Of a DNA stretch of 64,000 bases, positions 42,934 through 50,501 are shown piece by piece. The translations under genes and the position numbers were made by a program. Source of the stretch: an uncultured Bacteroidales bacterium. Lineage in GTDB: Bacteria > Bacteroidota > Bacteroidia > Bacteroidales > FEN-979. Under the pieces are notes generated by a model. The model made no database searches. It saw nothing but the letters and a program-made list of their open reading frames with translations, and had not been told where the DNA came from. The stretch's first letter is position 1; every line of letters begins with the position of its first letter. The stretch covers positions 171,558 through 235,557 of the forward strand of contig CAIVAT010000018.1 in the NCBI GenBank assembly GCA_903903985.1, given 5' to 3'.

Positions 42934-44313
42934 ATGGAGAACGCCTATTATATTCATAATGCACTGATAGTGAATGAAGGCAAACGGTTTTCCGGGAGCC
43001 TTCTTCTTTCCGGCGGAGTGATCGCTGAAGTATTTCATGGAAATGCCCCCGCTGATTTTCCTATGCCTCCCAACACCATTGAAATAGATGCAAAACAACA
43101 GTATCTGTTGCCCGGTGTGATTGATGACCATGTGCATTTTCGTGAACCCGGCCTGACAGAAAAAGGCGATATCTGCACCGAAAGCAGGGCTGCAGTGGCA
43201 GGTGGTGTGACTTCCTACATGGAGATGCCCAATACAATACCGAATGCCACAACGCTCGAAATCGTGGAAAATAAATTTGAGCTGGCTTCACAAAAATCCT
43301 TGGCCAACTACTCCTTTTTTCTTGGTGCAACGAATGATAACATCGCAGAAATAGTCAACGCCGATCCTGCAGATATCTGCGGTGTGAAACTGTTCATGGG
43401 TGCCTCTACCGGGAACATGCTGGTGGATGATCCTGATACACTGAGGGAAATTTTCACAAAATCACCCCTGCTCATTGTGGTCCATGCAGAGGAAGAATCG
43501 ATCATCCATCAGAATCTTAAAGAGTTCAAAGAAAAATATGGTGAGGACATTCCCCCTTCGGCACACCCACTGATCCGTTCCGGAGAAGCGTGTTACTTCT
43601 CTTCACAAAAGGCTGTGAACCTGGCAAGGAAATACAATTCACGCCTGCATCTTGCTCATCTTTCTTCAGCGAAAGAACTTGAGTTCCTGCGGAATGACAT
43701 CCCGCTGGCGGAGAAAAAGATCACCGGCGAGGTTTGCATCCACCATCTTTGGTTCGATGACCGCGATTACCAGGATCTGGGATCCAGAATTAAATGGAAT
43801 CCTGCAATAAAATCGGCAAACGACCGGATCGGCTTGTTTGAAGGCGTGTTAAACAATAAAATAGACCTCATCGCCACCGATCACGCCCCCCACCTGGAAT
43901 GGGAGAAAGAAAATCCATACTCAGGGTGCCCTTCCGGAGGACCACTTATTCAGCATTCGTTGGTTGCTATGTTTGGATTTTTCCAGCTGGGCATGATCAC
44001 CGTCGAAAGGATCGTGGAGAAGATGTGCCATGCCCCGGCCATCCTGTATCGGATAGGCAAACGGGGGTTTATACGAAAAGGGTATATGGCCGATATTGTA
44101 TTGGTTGATCCGGATGATCCGTGGACCGTGGAGACTGAAAATATCTTGTACAAATGCGGATGGTCACCCTTCGAGGGTGTAACCTTCAAATCAAGGGTAA
44201 CACAAACCTGGGTAAATGGACACCTGGTTTATGATCGTGGAAGATTTAATGAATCAAAGAAAGGAGAGCGGTTGATTTTTAATTCACCTCATCCCCCTGA
44301 CCCCTTCTCCTGA
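42934..44313 (+). CDS. pyrC: Dihydroorotase (amidohydrolase)
   Basis: 459 residues. DDHVHFREPGLTEKGD contains the HxH metal pair and catalytic Arg. MEMPNTIPN, the bridging position, HAEEES, HLAHLSSAKELE and ATDHAPH (catalytic Asp) complete the binuclear metal site. The enzyme cyclises carbamoyl-aspartate in pyrimidine synthesis; hydantoinase-like activity is the main alternative. The last residues (IFNSPHPPDPFS) come from the palindromic repeat at 44287-44362, so the native stop has been lost and replaced by one in the repeat. The ATG at 42934 has a TAnnTTTG box just upstream. Confidence 0.93.
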   Translation: MENAYYIHNALIVNEGKRFSGSLLLSGGVIAEVFHGNAPADFPMPPNTIEIDAKQQYLLPGVIDDHVHFREPGLTEKGDICTESRAAVAGGVTSYMEMPNTIPNATTLEIVENKFELASQKSLANYSFFLGATNDNIAEIVNADPADICGVKLFMGASTGNMLVDDPDTLREIFTKSPLLIVVHAEEESIIHQNLKEFKEKYGEDIPPSAHPLIRSGEACYFSSQKAVNLARKYNSRLHLAHLSSAKELEFLRNDIPLAEKKITGEVCIHHLWFDDRDYQDLGSRIKWNPAIKSANDRIGLFEGVLNNKIDLIATDHAPHLEWEKENPYSGCPSGGPLIQHSLVAMFGFFQLGMITVERIVEKMCHAPAILYRIGKRGFIRKGYMADIVLVDPDDPWTVETENILYKCGWSPFEGVTFKSRVTQTWVNGHLVYDRGRFNESKKGERLIFNSPHPPDPFS

Positions 44314-44362
44314 AAGGAGAAGGGGAGTATTCCCTCTCCTTTAGAAGGGGTAGGGTGAGCTA
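44287..44362. repeat. CCCCTTCTCC/GGAGAAGGGG palindromic repeat
   Basis: CTCATCCCCCTGACCCCTTC with a CCCCTTCTCC-TGAAA-GGAGAAGGGG hairpin at 44301-44325, then CCCTCTCC and GGGGTAGGGTGAGC. It provides the end of the dihydroorotase gene. Confidence 0.85.
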
Positions 44363-44408
44363 ACGATGAATAGTACCAACAAATAAATAGAAAAAAAAGG
44401 TGGAATAA

Positions 44409-44855
44409 ATGAAAACAAAGATACTCTTTATTACATTGCTGGTATTCAGCATGATATCATGTAAATTCGAACATAAGGTCGTTGAGGAAACCTATCCTGA
44501 CGGTTCTCCAAAACGAGTTTGTGTTTACAAAGGAAGCGGTGACGGTCGTGAATTGATCAAAGAGACGACTTATTACCCAAATAAACAGGCACAGATGGAG
44601 GGAACATATAAAGACAAGAAACGAGATGGGAAATGGACGTACTGGTATGAAAATGGGAAATTATGGAGTGAAGGGTCATTCATAGGAGGCAAATCAGAAG
44701 GGAAAAGGACCACCTATTTTGAAAACGGGAAAGTACGTTATGAAGGCTATTACAAAGTGGACATGCGTGTCGGTAAATGGCGTTTTTTTGATGAAAATGG
44801 CCGGTTGCTGCAAGAGGTGGATTATTCAGCTCCCCCGAAAGAAACAAAGCCATAA
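44409..44855 (+). CDS. MORN-repeat (YwqK-like) lipoprotein
   Basis: 148 residues. Lipoprotein signal MKTKILFITLLVFSMISC with the acylated Cys at 18. The body is a run of MORN/YwqK units: EETYPDGSPKRVCVY, EGTYKDKKRDGKWTYWYENGK, WSEGSFIGGKSEGKRTTYFENGK, EGYYKVDMRVGKWRFFDENGR, each about 22-23 residues (longer ones cited here by their core). The family is sometimes called a YwqK antitoxin, but that name is not evidence of a toxin, and none is adjacent. Likely an envelope lipoprotein of unknown role. Confidence 0.82.
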   Translation: MKTKILFITLLVFSMISCKFEHKVVEETYPDGSPKRVCVYKGSGDGRELIKETTYYPNKQAQMEGTYKDKKRDGKWTYWYENGKLWSEGSFIGGKSEGKRTTYFENGKVRYEGYYKVDMRVGKWRFFDENGRLLQEVDYSAPPKETKP

Positions 44856-44857
44856 AC

Positions 44858-44871
44858 CGTGACGTGTCACG
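44858..44871. other. Perfect palindrome CGTGACG/TGTCACG between convergent genes
   Basis: A near-perfect 14-bp inverted sequence that fills the 18-bp gap between two converging stop codons. Possibly a shared transcription-ending hairpin, though without a T-run. Confidence 0.4.
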
Positions 44872-44873
44872 AC

Positions 44874-45890
44874 TTAGTTGTTCACCACGATATATACCGG
44901 AAGATGATCACTGAATCCTCCGAAATACTCTTTTGAACCGGCAGTGCGATTTGGAACCATTTCCCCTGTTTTATTTTTATACAGGAGCCAGTCAGGCTTG
45001 AAGATATACGCATAGGGCTGCATGATTACCGCGCCTTTCCCAGGTTTTTTCCCCAGCAGATTTCCGGTAACTACAAATTGGTCAAACAAATCCCAGTCCT
45101 TGTAATACAGGGTGCCTTCTCCTTTGAGGAATCGTTCATACATCAGGTTATACAATCCGGTTGATGTGGGTTTTTTATCAGTCTTCTGTGCCCCAAGCAC
45201 ATCATTAAGGCTTTTATTATCAGGCTCATCGTTGAAATCTCCCATGATGATGATTTTGGCTCTGGGATTAGAAGCAAGGAGCGAATCTGTATGATGTTTT
45301 AATGTCCTGGCATTTTCAAGACGTTGTGGTTCGGTCTCACTTGCTCCGCCTGTTCTCGATTTCCAGTGGTTTACAAAAATGTGAAATGTGTCTTTTTTTG
45401 CATCTGCCAGCCGGACATAAAGTATCGATCGTGTTTTAAAGGATTGGGCTGATGGGAAGGCGCTGTGCCCAATATACTTCAAAACATTTTTCCTGAAGAT
45501 CATGCCGACGTCGATTCCCCGTGGATCATTGCCCTCCTCGAGAATGCACTGGTAACCTTTGTCTTTCAGCTTTGTTTTGGTGGTCAGGTCGTTTAATACC
45601 GAAATGTTCTCAACCTCAGCAAAACCAACAACCGCTGGCAGGTTGGTACTGTCGATCGCCGTCACCACCCGGGCAATGTTGTTGAGTTTATGCCAGTAAC
45701 GTTCACTGGTCCAGGGAATTTTTGAGGTGGGTAAAAAGTCCTCATCGTTTATTGTCGGATCGTTGATGGTATCAAAACTGTTTTCAGTATTGTAGAAGGC
45801 AAATTTAAACTGTCCTCCCTGCCCTTTTTGCGCAGCAACAGGCGAAATGATGGCATAAAAAAAGATAATGAACAAAATATTAAATTTCAT
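44874..45890 (-). CDS. Secreted endonuclease/exonuclease/phosphatase family protein
   Basis: 338 residues. Signal peptide (cut near VAA-QKGQG). The EEP fold shows FYNTENSFD, AEVEN (metal Glu), FVNHWKSR, MGDFNDEP (catalytic Asp/Asn) and FSDHLPVYI (catalytic His). This is the DNase I-like superfamily; substrates may be DNA, RNA or phosphorylated small molecules. No sorting domain, so probably periplasmic. With the PLD-fold and LTD proteins 3-9 kb upstream, it adds to an extracytoplasmic phosphodiester-hydrolysis theme. Confidence 0.9.
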   Translation of the reverse strand: MKFNILFIIFFYAIISPVAAQKGQGGQFKFAFYNTENSFDTINDPTINDEDFLPTSKIPWTSERYWHKLNNIARVVTAIDSTNLPAVVGFAEVENISVLNDLTTKTKLKDKGYQCILEEGNDPRGIDVGMIFRKNVLKYIGHSAFPSAQSFKTRSILYVRLADAKKDTFHIFVNHWKSRTGGASETEPQRLENARTLKHHTDSLLASNPRAKIIIMGDFNDEPDNKSLNDVLGAQKTDKKPTSTGLYNLMYERFLKGEGTLYYKDWDLFDQFVVTGNLLGKKPGKGAVIMQPYAYIFKPDWLLYKNKTGEMVPNRTAGSKEYFGGFSDHLPVYIVVNN

Positions 45891-45924
45891 GGTTATAGGT
45901 ATTATTGGTTGGCAAAGATCAAAA

Positions 45925-45957
45925 AAAAAGGGGCACCTTTTACGGAGCCCCTACATT
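45925..45957 (-). terminator. Rho-independent terminator after coiled-coil lipoprotein
   Basis: Minus strand: GGGGCTCC-GTAAAA-GGTGCCCC stem followed by eight T residues. Confidence 0.88.
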
Positions 45958-45973
45958 ATTCATCTGGTTATAA

Positions 45974-46825
45974 TCAATCAACAACGATAACCAGGTATTT
46001 TGAATTTGACCAGAAGGCTTTGTAGTCAAGAATTTGCAACGCCTGGATCACTTTTTTGTCGCCCGTGAATTTATAGGCGGTTGAAGGATGACTCGACAGA
46101 ATTTTGGCTTTCTTGCTGAGGATCGAAATTTCGGTCGTTTTACGAATATCGATTTTAGTAAAAAGGTCTTTGTTGAAATTGGCAAGGACTTCCCCACTCT
46201 TGATGACTCCGTTTTTCTTTAACTCTTTATTACTGCCAATAACATAGTAGGCAGTGTTGAGTGCCGCATCCTGTTCTGCAATCGTCTGTGACTGGTTGTC
46301 GATTTTCGAGCCCTGATCTTTAACCGTGCGGGACAAGGTGTCGATTTTCAGATTGGCCATTGCGAAAGATGTATTGAGTTTGGCAAGTTTGGTGCGCAAA
46401 TCCTCAATTTGTGCAGCTTTGTCTGCAAGATCCTTGTTTAACCGCTCAACCATTTTATTGAGTTCATCAACCTTCATGTTTGAATTCCTCAGTTTCTTGG
46501 TCAGTGCGCTGATTGATTCTTTGTTTTTCTGCATCAAACTGTAAATGTCCTGGATATCAGTTTTGATCTGATCTTTGGCTGAAAGTTTCAACTCACCGCC
46601 ACGGTCAGTGGTAAGGTTGATGATGTTTTCTTTCTGTTTGATGGTGTCCAGCGTGCCCTGGATTTCGTTGATGGAGCGGATGAATTCGTTGATCGCTTCA
46701 TCTTTTTGCATGGTTTGACTCATAAGACTGTCCGTCTTGGATTGCAATTCCTCGGCTTTTTTCTCAGCTGCACGACCGCAGGCAAAAAACGCAGGAATCA
46801 ATAAAAGCAACAAATACTTTTTCAT
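45974..46825 (-). CDS. Coiled-coil lipoprotein, function unknown
   Basis: 283 residues. Signal MKKYLLLLLIPAFFAC with the lipobox Cys at 16. Residues about 20-190 are heptad-like and rich in Lys, Glu, Leu and Ile (two coiled-coil stretches, the second from LRNSNMKVDELNKMVERLN onward). A compact C-terminal domain follows (NTAYYVIGSNKELKKNGVIK ... KFTGDKKVIQALQILDYKAFW). Similar lipoproteins are widespread in Bacteroidota without an assigned role. A TATTTTTG box lies at 46849-46856 upstream, and a terminator follows. Confidence 0.8.
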   Translation of the reverse strand: MKKYLLLLLIPAFFACGRAAEKKAEELQSKTDSLMSQTMQKDEAINEFIRSINEIQGTLDTIKQKENIINLTTDRGGELKLSAKDQIKTDIQDIYSLMQKNKESISALTKKLRNSNMKVDELNKMVERLNKDLADKAAQIEDLRTKLAKLNTSFAMANLKIDTLSRTVKDQGSKIDNQSQTIAEQDAALNTAYYVIGSNKELKKNGVIKSGEVLANFNKDLFTKIDIRKTTEISILSKKAKILSSHPSTAYKFTGDKKVIQALQILDYKAFWSNSKYLVIVVD

Positions 46826-46848
46826 TTGATTTGGTTTTTAATTTGATG

Positions 46849-46856
46849 CAAAAATA
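46849..46856 (-). promoter_or_regulatory. -7 box TATTTTTG before coiled-coil lipoprotein
   Basis: A perfect TAnnTTTG on the minus strand, 23 bases before the ATG. The -33 position is only T-rich. Confidence 0.45.
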
Positions 46857-47080
46857 AGAATAAAATCAGAAATATTCTGACATTAATTATTTGGAAAAGA
46901 TACAGCCTTTTGTTTTTCAAATCATTACATAATTATAAGGGAAAGTTACATAATACACACATTTCTCAAAGACCTAAATTTCTTGTACTTAAAAGTCATG
47001 AGGGAATATTTTAACCCGTTTGAACGAAGTTTATGCGTATCATATGCCCGGTAACATTAACTTTACCGAAAATTAAACAG

Positions 47081-48373
47081 ATGAACAAAACGGCTGCAAT
47101 TACCCTGAAACCTGGCAAAGAGGCTGCGGTAAAACGATTTCATCCATGGATTTTCTCAGGGGCCATTGAAAAAATTGAAGGTGCACCGCGTGAAGGAGAT
47201 GTCGTTGAGGTGCTCAATGCTCGAAAGGAAATCATGGGGACGGGACACTATTTGCCCGGATCGATTGCCGTTAAAATGTTCTCTTTTGATGCTTCGGAGA
47301 TCAACAATGATTTCTGGAAGGCAAAGCTGAAGACAGCTTATCAGCTTAGAGAAAGACTGGGTCTTACCGAAGGCTCCATTGCCAATGCGTATCGTCTTGT
47401 CTTTTCTGAAGGGGATTTACTGCCGGGCCTCATCATTGACTATTACAACGGAGTGGCAGTCATTCAGTCCCATTCAATTGGCATGCATCGCCTGTTGCCG
47501 GTTTTCACGGAAGCCCTTCGGGAGATATATGGTGAAAAACTGGTAGCTGTGTATGATAAGAGTTCTGAGACCATGGAAAAATCAAAACTCATTACCCGAA
47601 ATTCAAAACTTTTCCTGAAGGCACAAAACCCAACCGATGGATCAGACGCAACCATGCCCGTCCTCCCATCCACCCGCCCGCTTGTCCACGCTTCTTCCGC
47701 TTTCCCCGACCAATTCCTCTTCGGTTCCTCGGGCCCGATAGAAATTCTTGAAACCGGGCACCGGTTCATGGTCGATTTCATCTGCGGGCAAAAAACCGGT
47801 TTTTTTCTCGATCAGCGGGGAAACCGCATGTTCGCCCAGTTCTATGCAAAAGGAAAAAAAGTTTTGAATGCGTTTTGCTATTCGGGAGCTTTTTCAGTTT
47901 ATGCACTGAAGGGAGGTGCTACGAGTGTTGATTCAATCGATAGTTCAAAACAAGCCATTGATCTGACCGAACAGAATATTCAATTGAACGGTTGTGATGA
48001 CAGCAGGCATAAGGCCCGGGTTGCGGATGTTAAAAGGTTCCTGGCTGAAACAGAAGAAAAGTACGACATGATCATCCTCGATCCGCCTGCTTTTGCGAAA
48101 ACCCACCATGTCACCAACAATGCCCTGCATGCTTACGTGCATCTCAATTCGGATGCCATCAAACGCCTGAAACCGGGAGGAATTTTATTTACTTTTTCAT
48201 GTTCACAACCTATTTCGCGGGAGATGTTCCGTTCAGCGCTGCAGTCCTCTGCCATCGAAACCGGACGTCGTGTCAGCATTTTGCATCAACTGTCGCAAGG
48301 GCCTGATCATCCTGTTAGCATTTGTCATCCTGAAGGTGAATACCTGAAGGGACTTATCCTGCAAGTCATTTAA
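47081..48373 (+). CDS. Class I SAM-dependent rRNA methyltransferase (RlmI-like)
   Basis: About 430 residues from the ATG at 47081 (MNKTAAITLKPGKEAAVKRF); the 16-residue upstream extension to 47033 is not family-like. N-terminal PUA domain (HPWIFSGAIEKI ... GTGHYLPGSIAVKMFSF), a central EEHEE-like domain, and a Rossmann methyltransferase with VLNAFCYSGAFSVYALKGGA (SAM loop) and ILDPPAFAK (catalytic DPPxF). The family makes m5C in 23S rRNA. Residues about 166-207 between YDKSSETM and DQFLFG are roughly 40 longer than expected and encoded by two dispersed repeats, so this is probably an in-frame insertion. Confidence 0.9.
   Translation: MNKTAAITLKPGKEAAVKRFHPWIFSGAIEKIEGAPREGDVVEVLNARKEIMGTGHYLPGSIAVKMFSFDASEINNDFWKAKLKTAYQLRERLGLTEGSIANAYRLVFSEGDLLPGLIIDYYNGVAVIQSHSIGMHRLLPVFTEALREIYGEKLVAVYDKSSETMEKSKLITRNSKLFLKAQNPTDGSDATMPVLPSTRPLVHASSAFPDQFLFGSSGPIEILETGHRFMVDFICGQKTGFFLDQRGNRMFAQFYAKGKKVLNAFCYSGAFSVYALKGGATSVDSIDSSKQAIDLTEQNIQLNGCDDSRHKARVADVKRFLAETEEKYDMIILDPPAFAKTHHVTNNALHAYVHLNSDAIKRLKPGGILFTFSCSQPISREMFRSALQSSAIETGRRVSILHQLSQGPDHPVSICHPEGEYLKGLILQVI
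47655..47692. repeat. CCCATCCACCCGCCCGCTTGTCC repeat inside methyltransferase
   Basis: CCCGTCCTCCCATCCACC followed by CGCCCGCTTGTCCACGC. It is a copy of the element between the divergent promoters at 27837-27888, here inside coding sequence. Confidence 0.7.
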
Positions 48374-48591
48374 AATCAGGGACATTCTGATTGTTTATTT
48401 TATATGAACCCGCTTCAATTTCGATTCTAATCCGGTAAGAAGGGTCCCCCCGTCATTCGTCGCCCGCCTGGTGAAGATCAGGAGGAGGATTCATGCAGGT
48501 GAACTGCTGATTTTGGAGCGGGTATTTCGTCGCAATGCAGCTTCGTTCATGTTGTTTGAACCGCCAGTACACTGACTTTTCAGTTATGTCA

Positions 48592-48599
48592 TATCTTTG
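48592..48599 (+). promoter_or_regulatory. -7 box TATCTTTG before class V aminotransferase
   Basis: A perfect TAnnTTTG ending 16 bases before the ATG at 48616. No exact -33 TTTG at the expected distance. Confidence 0.45.
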
Positions 48600-48615
48600 C
48601 TGAGAAAATAAAACA

Positions 48616-49809
48616 ATGGAATCAACACCTCCCAGGCCTTCTGCTTATGCCAGGTTCTGGCCACTTGACCATCGGTCCGTTTTTTTGAATCATGGTTCGT
48701 TTGGAGCGTGTCCCGTATATATCCTTGACAAACAGGCGAAATATCGTCAGCAACTGGAAAGTCAGCCTGTCCGGTTTTTCGTACGCGAGATGGAAGAACT
48801 ATTAAACCAATCCCGCACGGAAGTTGCACGGTTTGTCAATGCTTCGCCCGATGACCTGGTTTTCGTCCAGAATGCCACAGCCGGAGTAAACACGGTATTT
48901 CAATCGTTGAAATTCAAGCCAGGTGATGAAATCCTCTATACCAGCCATATTTATGGGGCTTGTGAACGTCTTCTTGAATTCATTGCGGATCAAACCGGGG
49001 CGAAATTGGTTAAGGCTGAATATGGATTTCCGATAGATTCACATGATGTCATTTTAAATGCCATCCTTGAGAAAGTGACGTCTCACACCCGTATCGCCCT
49101 GGTTGATCATATTACCTCGGCAACCGCCCTCATACATCCGGTGCAAATCATAGTAAAAGAATTGGAAAAACGGGGCATTGATACCTTGGTTGATGGAGCA
49201 CATTCGTTGGGAAGCATTCCCCTGGATCTGAAGGAAACCGGTGCAGCATATTATACGGCAAATTGCCATAAATGGCTGTGTTCGCCAAAAAGTGTCGCAA
49301 TTTTGCATGTACGGCGCGATAAACAAAATGGAATGGTTCCTGTTGTCATCAGTCATGCCGGTCACAAGGCGGAACCCTTTGCCGAGCGGTTTTTCTGGCC
49401 GGGCACCATCGATCCAACCGCAGCACTCTGTGTTACCGATTCCCTGAGGTATATGCCGACCCTGGTGCGGGGAGGCTGGCCTGTCATCATGAAACGGAAC
49501 CATGATCTTTGCCTTGAAGCAAGGGAAATGATCTGTAATGCGCTGGAGATACCGAAACCATGTCCCGACTCCATGATAGCAAGCATGGCAGCCTTCCCAT
49601 TACCTGGATCTTCCACGGAGATGCAAACCGACTACAAAAGTATCAGCCAACTGCAGGAAAACCTTTTCAGCAAATACAATATAGAGGTTCCTGTCTGGAA
49701 CTGTGCATCACCGCCGTTCCGTATTATCAGGATTTCTGTGCAACTTTACAACTCAATGGATCAGTACCGGTATTTCACCGCTGCATTGACTGAGGCGTTA
49801 AATGAATGA
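48616..49809 (+). CDS. Class V PLP aminotransferase (isopenicillin N epimerase-like)
   Basis: 397 residues. The N-terminus FLNHGSFGACP is the usual opening of this subfamily. NATAGVNTVFQSL binds the PLP phosphate; VDHITSATALIHPV and DGAHSLGSIPLDL carry the PLP-binding Asp/His; ANCHKWLCSPKSVA contains the Schiff-base Lys (CHKW). Members act as cysteine desulfurase-like, epimerase or lyase enzymes, and the substrate cannot be assigned. It stands alone between a methyltransferase and a small lipoprotein. Confidence 0.9.
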   Translation: MESTPPRPSAYARFWPLDHRSVFLNHGSFGACPVYILDKQAKYRQQLESQPVRFFVREMEELLNQSRTEVARFVNASPDDLVFVQNATAGVNTVFQSLKFKPGDEILYTSHIYGACERLLEFIADQTGAKLVKAEYGFPIDSHDVILNAILEKVTSHTRIALVDHITSATALIHPVQIIVKELEKRGIDTLVDGAHSLGSIPLDLKETGAAYYTANCHKWLCSPKSVAILHVRRDKQNGMVPVVISHAGHKAEPFAERFFWPGTIDPTAALCVTDSLRYMPTLVRGGWPVIMKRNHDLCLEAREMICNALEIPKPCPDSMIASMAAFPLPGSSTEMQTDYKSISQLQENLFSKYNIEVPVWNCASPPFRIIRISVQLYNSMDQYRYFTAALTEALNE

Positions 49810-49973
49810 CCAAGGACGAGTCATTTGTCGCTTGTAACAGACTAACCCTGTAAGTTCAAAAATTCTGATTAAACTGAAAATGGATTTGCTTTTCCGGAAA
49901 CTGCGATACTAGAGCCAGGGAAATAATTGCGATAAGGAACAGCGTTTGATTTTCAGGCAGGTTGGGTTCAAAG

Positions 49974-50390
49974 TCAGAATAATGAAGTGAGGTAATCGTA
50001 AAATGCGCTGACGCCATCCGGAGGAAGGATCCCTGATTCACCCCATCTGATTTCGTTTGATCGGGGAGGTTGTTTCATGATCAGGTAGTAGGTCATGTTT
50101 CCCGGATGATTGAATTTCAGGGTGCTTAATCCAAGGTCTGCAGCTTTCTTGAAAATTTGCCTGGTTGTTGCCTTTTTCAGGGTTGTAAGTTCTCTCCATT
50201 CTCCTTTTATTCCTTTGCTGAGAAAAAGCTGACTGTTGTCGAACAAAATGTACTCTTTCATCATCCCTGTTACCCCACCGCTGGTGCCAACCACAATTTG
50301 AGTTCCTTTGAAGTTTTTAGGGGAGAAATGGGTTGATTTACAGGAAAAAAGAAATGGCAGAATGAACAACACAGGAAGAAATGGTTTCAT
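49974..50390 (-). CDS. Hypothetical lipoprotein
   Basis: About 138 residues from the ATG at 50390, giving the lipoprotein signal MKPFLPVLFILPFLFSC. A longer frame from 50417 would put nine polar residues before it. The mature part has GTQIVVGTSGGVTGMMKEYILFDN, a glycine-rich strand-turn pattern seen in small Bacteroidota lipoproteins, followed by a helix (TTRQIFKKAADLGLSTLKF) and MTYYLIMK. Function unknown. Divergent from the acyl-CoA synthetase gene. Confidence 0.72.
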   Translation of the reverse strand: MKPFLPVLFILPFLFSCKSTHFSPKNFKGTQIVVGTSGGVTGMMKEYILFDNSQLFLSKGIKGEWRELTTLKKATTRQIFKKAADLGLSTLKFNHPGNMTYYLIMKQPPRSNEIRWGESGILPPDGVSAFYDYLTSLF

Positions 50391-50479
50391 TTTATTCGGG
50401 TATGAAAAAAACAGCACGAAAGTAAGCCAAAAAGCAATTTAGACCAAATCAAATGTGCAAAACAACATGAAATACTTAC

Positions 50480-50487
50480 TATCTTTG
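50480..50487 (+). promoter_or_regulatory. -7 box TATCTTTG before acyl-CoA synthetase
   Basis: A perfect TAnnTTTG ending 14 bases before the GTG at 50502 and 26 before the ATG at 50514. The -33 is not clear. Confidence 0.45.
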
Positions 50488-50501
50488 TTTTTCAAAACCA
50501 T

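Noticed and set aside
44409..44855. Toxin-antitoxin module suggested by the YwqK family name
   Set aside because: There is no toxin gene adjacent, and the protein is a MORN-repeat lipoprotein; the name alone does not support a TA system.
48374..48615. Possible tRNA or small gene in the 242-bp gap
   Set aside because: A TTCGATTC-like stretch is present at 48419-48426, but no cloverleaf arms pair around it, and no coding frame is convincing.
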